The notes beneath the pieces are model-generated. The model was given only the letters and a program-made list of their open reading frames with translations. It did not search any database and was not told where the DNA came from. From NCBI RefSeq assembly GCF_905397435.1, contig NZ_CAJPVI010000021.1, positions 62,001 through 126,000 of the forward strand: a DNA stretch of 64,000 bases, in the 5' to 3' direction. Positions 34,873-42,913 of the stretch are shown in pieces. Source of the stretch: Cupriavidus numazuensis. Its GTDB lineage: Bacteria > Pseudomonadota > Gammaproteobacteria > Burkholderiales > Burkholderiaceae. Numbering within the stretch: the first letter of the stretch is position 1; each line of letters starts with the position of its first letter. Made by a program: the position numbers and the translations under genes.

Positions 34873-36294
34873 ATGCCCGCAGACAACACCCTCGACCTCG
34901 TGATCCGCAATGCCGACGTGGTCACCGCTTCGGATCGGTTCCAGTGCGATATCGGCGTGCGCGACGGCCGCATCGTCGCGCTCGGCCACGGCCTGCCGCA
35001 AGGCAACCGCGAAGTCGATGCCACCGGCCTGCTCGCGCTGCCCGGCGGTGTCGACGGCCACTGCCACCTCGACCAGCCCATGCCTGACGGCATGCGCATG
35101 GCCGATGATTTCTTCACCGGCACGCGCGCGGCCGTGTGCGGCGGCACCACCACAGTGATCCCGTTCGCCGCGCAGGAAAAGGGCGCTTCGCTCAAGGCCG
35201 CGGTGGCGGACTACCATCGCCGTGCCGAAGGCCGCGCCGTGATCGACTACGCGTTCCACCTGATCGTGGCCGACCCCACGCCCACCGTGTTGCAGGACGA
35301 ACTGCCCACGCTGATCCGCAAGGGCTATACCTCGTTCAAGGTCTACATGACCTATGACGACCTCAAGCTGTCGGATCGCGAAATGCTGGAAGTGCTCGAC
35401 GTCGCGCGCGAACACAAGGCGCTCGTGATGGTCCATGCAGAGAACTCCGACTGCATCTCGTGGCTGACCGACAAGCTGACCGGGGAAGGGCGCATCGCTC
35501 CGCGCTTCCACGGACTTGCACGTCCCGCGCCGGTCGAGCGCGAGGCCACGCACCGCGCCATCACGTTCGCGGAACTCGTCGACGTACCGATCCTGATCGT
35601 GCATGTGTCGGGCAAGGAAGCGATCGAGCAGATTCGCTGGGCACAGGGCAGGGGACTGAAAATCCTGGCCGAGACGTGCCCGCAGTACCTGTACCTCACC
35701 GCCGACGACATGGGCCTGCCCGGCGACGATGGCTACGAAGGCGCCAAGTGCGTATGCAGCCCGCCGCCGCGCGATCCGGAGAACCAGGCCGCCGTGTGGC
35801 GCGCACTGGTGAACGGCGTGTTCAGCGTGTTCTCGTCGGACCATGCACCGTTCAACTACGACGATCCCGAAGGCAAGAAGCTTGGCGGCAGCACCGAGCA
35901 TTCGTTCGACCACATTCCCAATGGCGTGCCCGGCATCGAAACGCGCCTGCCACTGCTGTTCGACGGCGTCGCGCAGGGCAGGCTGTCGCTGCACCAGTTC
36001 GTCGAGCTGACTTCGTATCGCCCGGCCAAGATCTATGGCCTTTATCCGCGCAAAGGCACCATCGCGGTCGGCGCCGATGCCGACATCGTGCTGTGGGACC
36101 CGGTGCGCAAGGTGCGTATCACCAACAGCGCCCTGCACCATGCGGTCGACTACACGCCGTATGAAGGCATCGACGTCACCGGCTGGCCCGTGACGTGCTT
36201 CTCGCGCGGCGACATGCTGGTGCGCGATGGCGAGTACCTGGAGCCCGCTGCCGGACGCGGCAGGTTCCTCGAAGCCGGCCAACCCGAGGTCTGA
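34873..36294 (+). CDS. Dihydropyrimidinase/hydantoinase-family cyclic amidohydrolase
   Basis: A 473-aa TIM-barrel metal-dependent hydrolase. Residues of the binuclear centre are visible: His63 and His65 (DGHCHLDQP), carboxylated Lys156 (SFKVYMTYDD), His188 (VMVHAEN), His244 (LIVHVSG) and Asp323 (SSDHAPFNYDD). It opens cyclic ureides or imides such as dihydropyrimidines or hydantoins. ATG 34873 is preferred over ATG 34867 because GGAG (34861-34864) lies 8 bp upstream. The gene neighbours suggest a substrate different from uracil, since there is no beta-ureidopropionase. It could also be an allantoinase-like enzyme, but the length and loops favour hydantoinase. Confidence 0.9.
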   Translation: MPADNTLDLVIRNADVVTASDRFQCDIGVRDGRIVALGHGLPQGNREVDATGLLALPGGVDGHCHLDQPMPDGMRMADDFFTGTRAAVCGGTTTVIPFAAQEKGASLKAAVADYHRRAEGRAVIDYAFHLIVADPTPTVLQDELPTLIRKGYTSFKVYMTYDDLKLSDREMLEVLDVAREHKALVMVHAENSDCISWLTDKLTGEGRIAPRFHGLARPAPVEREATHRAITFAELVDVPILIVHVSGKEAIEQIRWAQGRGLKILAETCPQYLYLTADDMGLPGDDGYEGAKCVCSPPPRDPENQAAVWRALVNGVFSVFSSDHAPFNYDDPEGKKLGGSTEHSFDHIPNGVPGIETRLPLLFDGVAQGRLSLHQFVELTSYRPAKIYGLYPRKGTIAVGADADIVLWDPVRKVRITNSALHHAVDYTPYEGIDVTGWPVTCFSRGDMLVRDGEYLEPAAGRGRFLEAGQPEV

Positions 36295-36317
36295 ACCCGA
36301 AACATCGCAAACCCGAT

Positions 36318-37055
36318 ATGAACCTCCTGATCGTCAACCCCAACATCAGCGAGTCGGTCACCGACCTGATTCACGCGGAAGCCCTGCGCACTGCCTCGCC
36401 CGATACGAACATCACCATGGCCACGGCGCCGTTCGGCGTGGCGTATATCGAAACGCGCTTCGAGGCACTGGTCGGCGGCTACGCGACCGCCTGCGCTGCG
36501 GCCGAACACGCCGGCAAGTTCGACGGCCTTGTGGTCGCCGCGTTCGGCGATCCTGGCCTGGCCGGACTCAAGGAGCTGTTCGACGTGCCCGTGGTCGGCA
36601 TGACCGAAGCCGCGCTGGCCAGTGCATGCCTGCTCGGCCAGCGCTTCTCGATCATCGCGATCTCGCATCGTATCGAGGCGTGGTATCGCGAATGCGTGGC
36701 GAGCAATGGACTCTCCTCGCGCCTGGCGAGCGTCCGTTCGCTGCAGGAGCCGCTGCGCGATATCGGCAGCGTGCAGGAAGACCATGCCGCGCGTTTGGAA
36801 GAACTTAGCCTGCAGGCAGTACGTCAGGATGGCGCCGACGTGATCATCGTCGCCGGTGCGCCGCTCGCGGGCCTGGCCCGTTCGCTCAAGGGCCGCATCC
36901 CGGTGCCGGTTGTCGATGGCGTCAGCAGTGCCGTACGGCATTGCGAATCGCTGGTGGCACTGCAGCCCGGCAACACGCGCGAAGGCAGCTTCGCGCGCCC
37001 GCCGCGCAAGCCCAACGCCGGCCTGCCACCGGCGCTGGCACAGCTGCTCGCCTGA
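36318..37055 (+). CDS. Hydantoin-racemase-like protein lacking both catalytic cysteines
   Basis: A 245-aa Asp/Glu-racemase-superfamily protein with the HyuE-type opening MNLLIVNPNISESVTDLI and the signature FGDPGLAGLKE. In HyuE and allantoin racemase two cysteines do the proton transfer. Here the corresponding positions read Ala75 (VVAAFGDPG) and Gly180 (IVAGAPLAG). Four other cysteines exist but not at these sites. It therefore may not be a racemase at all; a decarboxylase, binding or regulatory role is possible. It is the last gene of the operon, 23 bp after the hydantoinase-like gene. Confidence 0.85.
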   Translation: MNLLIVNPNISESVTDLIHAEALRTASPDTNITMATAPFGVAYIETRFEALVGGYATACAAAEHAGKFDGLVVAAFGDPGLAGLKELFDVPVVGMTEAALASACLLGQRFSIIAISHRIEAWYRECVASNGLSSRLASVRSLQEPLRDIGSVQEDHAARLEELSLQAVRQDGADVIIVAGAPLAGLARSLKGRIPVPVVDGVSSAVRHCESLVALQPGNTREGSFARPPRKPNAGLPPALAQLLA

Positions 37056-37121
37056 GGACGGCTCAGTCCGGGCACGACTGTAGCTCACATAGCGCCGGTG
37101 AAGCGCAACCCCAGGAAGCAA

Positions 37122-37147
37122 AACAGCCCGGCCATGGCCGGGCTGTT
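37122..37147. terminator. Bidirectional terminator hairpin
   Basis: A perfect 12-bp inverted repeat, AACAGCCCGGCC (37122-37133) and GGCCGGGCTGTT (37136-37147), with a 2-nt centre. It lies between the convergent racemase-like and glutathione peroxidase genes and can act on both strands. The A-rich flank on the left gives U-runs for the minus strand. Confidence 0.85.
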
Positions 37148-37174
37148 GCAATCGAAAGACAGGATGCGGGCCGC

Positions 37175-37807
37175 TCAGCGCGGGCCGGCCAGCAACTGCT
37201 CGATCTTCGCCACGAATTGCTTGTCGTCGGGCGTGGTCATGCTGTTGTAGCTGCCCACCACCTTGCCGTTGCGGTCGATCAGGTACTTGTAGAAGTTCCA
37301 CTTCGGCGTGGTGCCGGTTTCCTTTGCCAGCAGCGCGTACATCGGATTGACGTCACCGCCGCGCACGTGAGACTTGCCCAGCATCGGGAATTTGACGCCG
37401 TAGGTGTTGTAGCAGAAGTCGGCGATCTCCTTGGCCGACCCCGGCTCCTGCGAGAAGTCGTTGGACGGGAAGCCCAGCACCACCAGCCCGCGGTCGCGGT
37501 ACTTGCTGTACAGCGCCTCCAGCCCTTCATACTGCGGCGTGAAACCGCAATAGCTCGCGGTGTTGACCACCACCACGACCTTGCCAGCGTACTGGCACAG
37601 GTTCTGCGGTGCTTCGTCCTGCAAGCGCGGGAACTGGAAGTTGAGCGAGGCCGGGCAGTTGCCTGCCGGGGCTGCGGCCGGGAGAGCGGCAGGCTTGTCA
37701 GCGGCGTGCGCCGGATGCAGCAGCAGTGCGGCGCTGGCAGCGGCAAGCGCGATGACAAGCATGGCAGGGCGCACGGAAGCGGCGAGGGCGGTCTGGCGGC
37801 GGTTCAT
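37175..37807 (-). CDS. Exported glutathione peroxidase-family thiol peroxidase
   Basis: A 210-aa Gpx-like protein with an N-terminal signal (AMLVIALAAASAALLLHPAHAA). The mature domain has peroxidatic Cys87 in NTASYCGFTPQYEGL. A likely resolving cysteine is in IADFCYNTYGVKFPM, and the WNFYKYLID motif holds the catalytic Trp-Asn. The usual FPCNQF reads FPSNDF, so the middle cysteine is Ser. Such bacterial enzymes usually use thioredoxin-like donors rather than glutathione. The export signal places it in the periplasm, which is less common for the family. Confidence 0.92.
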   Translation of the reverse strand: MNRRQTALAASVRPAMLVIALAAASAALLLHPAHAADKPAALPAAAPAGNCPASLNFQFPRLQDEAPQNLCQYAGKVVVVVNTASYCGFTPQYEGLEALYSKYRDRGLVVLGFPSNDFSQEPGSAKEIADFCYNTYGVKFPMLGKSHVRGGDVNPMYALLAKETGTTPKWNFYKYLIDRNGKVVGSYNSMTTPDDKQFVAKIEQLLAGPR

Positions 37808-37896
37808 GCGATGTCTCCTGTCTCCATTAGGGGCGGCTCGCTGTATCGGGTACGCGATAGTCTACGCCGATGCCTGGTCTGGCGCCGGCCGGCGGC

Positions 37897-39462
37897 TCAG
37901 TCCATGGCCAGCGTGGCGGCGTGTTCCGTGACGCTACCGCGCAGCTCAATGTCCGGCATGCAGCGCACGATGCCAAGCGCCAGGAGCGCGGCGACCGCGC
38001 CTACGGCAAAGATCAGCTGGAAGCCCGATTCGACACCGGCCGAAAGTATCTGGCGCACTGCCGGAGATAGCTGCGCGAACGCTTCGCTGCCATGCCGCAG
38101 CGCGCCGAGATCCAGCGCCTGCGTCACCCCGGCAGCGGCCGTGGCGTGGCGGAATTCAAGCGTGAGCAGCGTACCGGCGAGCGCGCCGCCCAAGGCGCTG
38201 CCGAGCGAGCGCAGCACCAGCAGGGCGCCGGTGCCAGCGCCCGTGTCGCGGCGCTCCAGCACGTTCTGCACGCTCATCAGCGTGCCGACCATGACCATGC
38301 CGAGGCCTGTACCGCCGACGGCCATCGCCAGCAGCACCACGGCGACCGGCACGGCGGGCGTAGCGAGTGCCAGCACTGCCAGCCCGATCGCACCGGCAAT
38401 GAAGCCGGCCGTCAGGATGCCGCGCATGCGGCCCACGCGCGGCGCGAGCCACGCCACGATGAAATTGCCCGCCACCGTGGCCAGCAGGAATGGCACCACC
38501 AGCAGCCCCGACATCGACGCATCGGCGCCGCGCACGAGCTGGAAATGCAGCGGCAGGGCAAAGATGCACAGGAAGATGTTCAGCGCGGCCAGCGCCGAAG
38601 CTGCCACGCCCATCACATAGGCACGGTTGGCAAAGAGCCGCGGCGGCAGCATCGGATCGGCGGCACGCCGCTCCTGCCAGACCAGCCCGGTGACAGCGGC
38701 CACTGTGACCACCGCCAGCATGCCCAGCTGCGGCGAGATCCAGTCGAACACATCGCCGCCCCAGCTCATCGCGAGCAGGAATGCGACGATGGCCGCAGCC
38801 AGCAGCAGGGCGCCCAGCCAGTCCACGCGTGCGCGGCCGCCGCGCACCGGCAGCATGGCCAGGCCGCGGTAGCACAGCAGCATCGCCAGCCCGCCCAGCG
38901 GCAGGTTGATCCAGAACAGCCAGCGCCACGACAGGTGGTCCGACACCCAGCCGCCCACGAGCGGACCGGCGATCGACGCCACCGCCCACACCGTGGCCAG
39001 GTAGCCCTGGTAACGGCCGCGCTGGCGCGGCGCCACCACGTCGGCAATGGCCGCCTGCGCGAGCGACATCAGCCCGCCGCCGCCGATGCCTTGCAGCGCG
39101 CGGAACAGGATCAGCTGCCCGAGCGACTGCGCCATCGCGCACGCCACCGAAGCCAGGATGAACAGCGTGATCGCCACCATCAGCAGCCGGCGCCGGCCAA
39201 AGTTGTCGGACAGCTTGCCGTACAGCGGCGTGGCGACGGTCGAGGTGATCAGGTACGCGGTCACGATCCACGACAGGTGACCGAAGCCGTTCAGGTCATT
39301 GGCAATCGCCGGCACGGCCGGGATCACCACGGTCTGGTCGAGCGCCGCCAGCAGGATGCACAGCACGATGCCGCCGATCACGCGCATGATGGCCTGGTGA
39401 TCGGGAGCGGCGGCAAGCGGAATGGAAGTGTTGGCCTGGCTGGCCGGGGTAAGCGAGGACAT
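37897..39462 (-). CDS. DHA2 (EmrB/QacA-type) 14-TM MFS drug efflux pump
   Basis: A 521-aa transporter. Signatures are the motif D1/A region LDQTVVIPAVPAIANDLNG...SWIVTAYLITSTVATPLYGKLSDNFGRRRLL and motif C-like AGPLVGGWVSDHLSWRWLFWINLPLG. There are 14 predicted membrane segments. The start is ATG 39462 (MSSLTPASQ) rather than 39555. A 24-bp palindrome (39591-39614) over a -10-like box lies upstream, suggesting repression by an unlinked MarR/TetR-type protein. No membrane-fusion protein gene is adjacent. Confidence 0.93.
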   Translation of the reverse strand: MSSLTPASQANTSIPLAAAPDHQAIMRVIGGIVLCILLAALDQTVVIPAVPAIANDLNGFGHLSWIVTAYLITSTVATPLYGKLSDNFGRRRLLMVAITLFILASVACAMAQSLGQLILFRALQGIGGGGLMSLAQAAIADVVAPRQRGRYQGYLATVWAVASIAGPLVGGWVSDHLSWRWLFWINLPLGGLAMLLCYRGLAMLPVRGGRARVDWLGALLLAAAIVAFLLAMSWGGDVFDWISPQLGMLAVVTVAAVTGLVWQERRAADPMLPPRLFANRAYVMGVAASALAALNIFLCIFALPLHFQLVRGADASMSGLLVVPFLLATVAGNFIVAWLAPRVGRMRGILTAGFIAGAIGLAVLALATPAVPVAVVLLAMAVGGTGLGMVMVGTLMSVQNVLERRDTGAGTGALLVLRSLGSALGGALAGTLLTLEFRHATAAAGVTQALDLGALRHGSEAFAQLSPAVRQILSAGVESGFQLIFAVGAVAALLALGIVRCMPDIELRGSVTEHAATLAMD

Positions 39463-39590
39463 GGGCAGACAACGACAGGCGGCAGCCATGTGGCTGCGCA
39501 CGCAAAACTGGGGAATTGACCGGCCAGGTATTGAATCCGCGCGGTGACGGCGCAAGGCCGTGGCGGAAGAAGCCGGATACGTTTATTCAG

Positions 39591-39614
39591 TAACCGCATA
39601 ATTATATGCGGTTA
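39591..39614 (-). promoter_or_regulatory. Palindromic operator over a -10 box, DHA2 pump promoter
   Basis: TAACCGCATA-ATTA-TATGCGGTTA is a perfect 10-bp inverted repeat with a 4-bp centre, 129 bp upstream of the pump start. Read on the minus strand it contains TATAAT. A site of this size covering the promoter suits a TetR/MarR-type repressor. No such regulator is encoded next to it. Confidence 0.65.
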
Positions 39615-39715
39615 TCGTCTATCGCGTGCGGCGGCGCTGCAACACAGCGGCCGCGCGCACGGGCGCTGCCGTAGCGACCGGCAGTCGCCCGCGTGGAGGT
39701 ACGGCAGGTGGCGTG

Positions 39716-40159
39716 CTAGCGACTGCCGCCGTGGATGTAATGCTCGAGCTGCTCGATGATGAACTGCTGCTCGGAGATGATGTCCTTCACCAGGTCACCG
39801 ATCGACAGCATGCCGACCAAGTCCTCGCCGTTCATCACCGGCAAGTGGCGCATGCGGTGCTTGGTCATCAGCGCCATGCACTCGTCGGTGCTCTGGTCTC
39901 CGCTGACATAGATGACCGAGGAGGTCATGATGTCGCGCACCAGCGTATCGCGCGACGAGCGCTGCATCAGGATCACCTTGCGCGCATAGTCACGCTCGCT
40001 CAGGATGCCAACAATCTTGCCGTGCTCCATCACCAGCACGGCGCCGATGCCTTTTTCCGCCATCAGCTGCAGCGCGGCATACACCGTCGCCGTGGGCGGA
40101 ATGCTGAAGATGGCCTGCGTCGGCTTGGACTCTAAGACCTGGCGTGCGGTTTTCATCAC
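39716..40159 (-). CDS. CBS-domain pair protein
   Basis: A 147-aa protein of two CBS motifs (a Bateman module): residues about 15-65 (AVLVMEHGKIVGILSERDYARKV) and about 80-130 (RHLPVMNGEDLVGMLSIGDLVKDI). These modules bind adenine nucleotides such as AMP, ATP or SAM and sense energy state. It has no effector domain and is a stand-alone cytoplasmic protein. Tandem ATGs at the start (MMK) leave a one-codon ambiguity. Confidence 0.9.
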   Translation of the reverse strand: MMKTARQVLESKPTQAIFSIPPTATVYAALQLMAEKGIGAVLVMEHGKIVGILSERDYARKVILMQRSSRDTLVRDIMTSSVIYVSGDQSTDECMALMTKHRMRHLPVMNGEDLVGMLSIGDLVKDIISEQQFIIEQLEHYIHGGSR

Positions 40160-40312
40160 CCACTCCCTCTTCTGTCGATCATGCGGTACGGCAGAGATGC
40201 CATGTCCATCCAGATTAGCAAAGGATCGGGCGGCCTTACAGGGTGACTTACACGAATCTTCGTGAAGTCAGATCTGCGAGAAACTATGCGGTGGCCCCCA
40301 TGCGGACGCGGC

Positions 40313-41737
40313 TCACTCGGTCAGCATCCTCACCTTCACTTTTTTGCCTTTCACCTTCCCGGCGTTCAACCGGCGCACGGCTTCACGCCCGATGGCCCGA
40401 TCCACCGCGATGTAGGTCGACATCTCCATCACGTTGATCTTGCCGATCTGTTCCTTGGTGAAGCCGGCCTCGCCGGTCAGCGCGCCGAGGATATCGCCGG
40501 GCCGGATCTTTTCCTTGCGGCCGCCCAGCATCTGCAGCGTGACCATCGGCGGCAGCAGGCGCTCGGTGCTCGCGGCGCGCAGTTCGGCCAGCGGGTGCCA
40601 TTCGAACTCGCCGCCGTGATGCTGCTCCAGGTTGCCCACGCGCCCCATCTCATCCATGCTGACCAGGCTGAACGCGTGGCCTTCCTCGCCGGCACGGCCG
40701 GTGCGGCCGATGCGGTGGATATGCACTTCCGGGTCGGGCGTGATTTCCACGTTGATCACCGCCTCCAACTGGGCGATATCCAGCCCGCGCGCGGCCACGT
40801 CGGTCGCCACCAGCACCGAGCAGCTGCCATTGGCGAACTGCACCAGCACCTGATCGCGGTCACGCTGCTCCAGGTCGCCATGCAGCGCCAGCGCCTGGAA
40901 ACCCTGGCCGCGCAGCAGGTCGACCAGGTCGCGGCAGCGCGCCTTGGTGTTGCAGAACGCCAGCGTGCTGGCCGGGCGGAAATGATCGAGCAGGCGGCCC
41001 ACCGCAGCGAGCCGCTCGCCTTCCTCGACTTCATAGAAATACTGGCGGATGCTCGAGCTATCGTGTTTTTCGGCCAGCTTTACTTCCTGCGGCTTGCGCA
41101 GGAACTTCTGGCTGAGCTTGTCGATGCCCGCCGGATACGTGGCCGAAAACAGCATCGTCTGGCGTTCGCGCGGGCAGCGGCTGGCGACGTAAGAGATATC
41201 GTCGAAAAAGCCCATGTCGAGCATGCGGTCCGCTTCGTCGAGCACCAGCGTGTTGATCGCGGACAGTTCGAGGCTGCCACGGTCGATATGGTCGAGGATG
41301 CGGCCCGGCGTGCCCACCACGACGTGCGCGCCGTGCACCAGGCTGTCCACCTGCGGGCGCATCGGCGAGCCGCCGCACAGCGTCAGCACCTTCACGTTCT
41401 CTTCGGCCCGGGCAAGGCGGCGGATTTCCTGCGTGACCTGGTCGGCCAGCTCGCGCGTGGGGCACAGCACCATGGCCTGGACGTCGAAGCGGCGCGCATC
41501 GAGCCGGTGCAGCAGCGCCAGCGCGAACGCGGCGGTCTTGCCGCTGCCGGTCTTGGCCTGCGCGATCAGGTCGTGGCCGGCGAGCGTCAGCGGCAGGCTC
41601 GCGGCCTGGATCGGCGTCATCTCGTCATAGCCGAGCTGGGCCAGCGTGGCGAGCATGGCCGGCGCCAGGGGCAGGGTGGAGAATTCGGCGGCGGGCGCGG
41701 CAGCGCCGGCTTGCGGGGGCAGGGAGCTTGTGTTCAT
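40313..41737 (-). CDS. dbpA: ATP-dependent RNA helicase DbpA
   Basis: A 474-aa DEAD-box helicase acting in 50S ribosome assembly at 23S rRNA hairpin 92. Motifs are AKTGSGKT (61-68), PTRELADQ, GTPGR, DEAD (167-170), SAT (198-200), LVATDVAARGLD and HRIGRTGRAG. The C-terminal DbpA RNA-binding domain is recognisable from about residue 395 (MLGGRKEKIRPGDILGALTGEAGFTKEQIGKINVMEMSTYIAV), which separates it from RhlE-like helicases. ATG 41737 (MNTSSLPP) is preferred to 41752. Confidence 0.95.
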   Translation of the reverse strand: MNTSSLPPQAGAAAPAAEFSTLPLAPAMLATLAQLGYDEMTPIQAASLPLTLAGHDLIAQAKTGSGKTAAFALALLHRLDARRFDVQAMVLCPTRELADQVTQEIRRLARAEENVKVLTLCGGSPMRPQVDSLVHGAHVVVGTPGRILDHIDRGSLELSAINTLVLDEADRMLDMGFFDDISYVASRCPRERQTMLFSATYPAGIDKLSQKFLRKPQEVKLAEKHDSSSIRQYFYEVEEGERLAAVGRLLDHFRPASTLAFCNTKARCRDLVDLLRGQGFQALALHGDLEQRDRDQVLVQFANGSCSVLVATDVAARGLDIAQLEAVINVEITPDPEVHIHRIGRTGRAGEEGHAFSLVSMDEMGRVGNLEQHHGGEFEWHPLAELRAASTERLLPPMVTLQMLGGRKEKIRPGDILGALTGEAGFTKEQIGKINVMEMSTYIAVDRAIGREAVRRLNAGKVKGKKVKVRMLTE

Positions 41738-41779
41738 GCCGGATTGTAGCAACGCGGGGTCAATGGGCCAGCCGGAAGA

Positions 41780-42670
41780 TCAGGCACGTTTCTTCGCGGA
41801 GGCCTTCGCCGGCACCTTCGCCGGTACCTGTTCCTGCGGTTCCCAGCCAAGGCGCGACAGCAATGCCTGCGCGGCCGCGGGGGCCCGCTCCTTGGCGCCG
41901 TTGATGAAGAAGATGAAGACTTCGCGCCGCTTGGCGGCCGGCTGCTTGTCCTCCAGCTGCTCCAGATTTGCCGGCGCCTTGCCCGCGGCCCACGTGCGCG
42001 CATGCTCGGCCCACGCGTCCAGCGCCTTTGGCCCGTAACCCGTTGTCAGCTTTTCGCTGCTGTCCATCAGGCGCGCGTAGACGAAGTCGCCGCTCAGGTC
42101 AGCCATCGATGGAAACTTGGGCGAGTCGGTGTAGACCGTCGCAGCCTTGTACTTGCGCGCCAGCTTCAGGTAGTCCGGCGACAGGAAGCTGTCATGCCGA
42201 ACCTCCAGCACGTGGCGCAGCTTCACGCCCTCCACCGAATCGGGCAGCAACTGCAGGAAGGCTTCGAAGTCCTCGGCATCGAACTGCTTGGTTGGCGCGA
42301 ACTGCCAGACCAGCGGGCCAAGCTTCGGGCCCAGCTCCGCAATGCCGCTGTCGATAAAGCGCGCGATCGACTCGCCCGATTCCGCCAGCACGCGGCGGTT
42401 GGTGGCAAAGCGCGACGCCTTCACAGAAAACACGAAATCATCGGGCGTCTCGTCGCGCCATTTGGCGAACGACGTGCGCTTCTGCGTGCCGTGATAGGTG
42501 CTGTTGATCTCGATGGCCGTCAGGTGGCGGCTCGCGTATTCGAGTTCGCGCGTCTGCGCGAGCCCGGCCGGATAGAAGTTGTCTCGCCACGGCGCGTAGG
42601 TCCATCCGCCGATGCCGACGCGTATCAACGGAGCCTTGCCTGAACCATCGTGCGATGTACGCGTTGCCAT
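41780..42670 (-). CDS. DUF72 (YecE-like) family protein
   Basis: A 296-aa TIM-barrel DUF72 protein. Signatures are IRVGIGGWTYAPWRDNFYPAGL, LTAIEINSTYHGTQKRTSFAKWRDETPDDFVFSVKASRF and LEVRHDSF. A Lys/Ala-rich tail (KVPAKVPAKASAKKRA) follows the barrel. The family fold resembles AP endonuclease/xylose-isomerase-like enzymes and the function is unknown. It lies 42 bp upstream of dbpA on the same strand. Confidence 0.9.
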   Translation of the reverse strand: MATRTSHDGSGKAPLIRVGIGGWTYAPWRDNFYPAGLAQTRELEYASRHLTAIEINSTYHGTQKRTSFAKWRDETPDDFVFSVKASRFATNRRVLAESGESIARFIDSGIAELGPKLGPLVWQFAPTKQFDAEDFEAFLQLLPDSVEGVKLRHVLEVRHDSFLSPDYLKLARKYKAATVYTDSPKFPSMADLSGDFVYARLMDSSEKLTTGYGPKALDAWAEHARTWAAGKAPANLEQLEDKQPAAKRREVFIFFINGAKERAPAAAQALLSRLGWEPQEQVPAKVPAKASAKKRA

Positions 42671-42913
42671 GCCGGTTCTCCACTGGGGGATTCGCTGGAG
42701 TCTATCTGCTTTCGGGGTGGAACAACCGGATCGAAATGCATCGCACTACAGACAATAGTCAGCCAAAAGCGACCAAAGATGCACGAAAAGTGGGGGATTT
42801 CCCAGATTCTGTGGGGTTGCGCTCAAGTCACGCACAAGGGCTCCGTATACAGCCACGTGGCCAACCCACACCCCTAAACGCCCCCAGTGAATCCCTACGA
42901 AGGATCCCATCTC

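Noticed and set aside
34873-36294. Pyrimidine (uracil) reductive pathway
   Set aside because: No dihydropyrimidine dehydrogenase subunits or beta-ureidopropionase accompany the hydantoinase-like gene.
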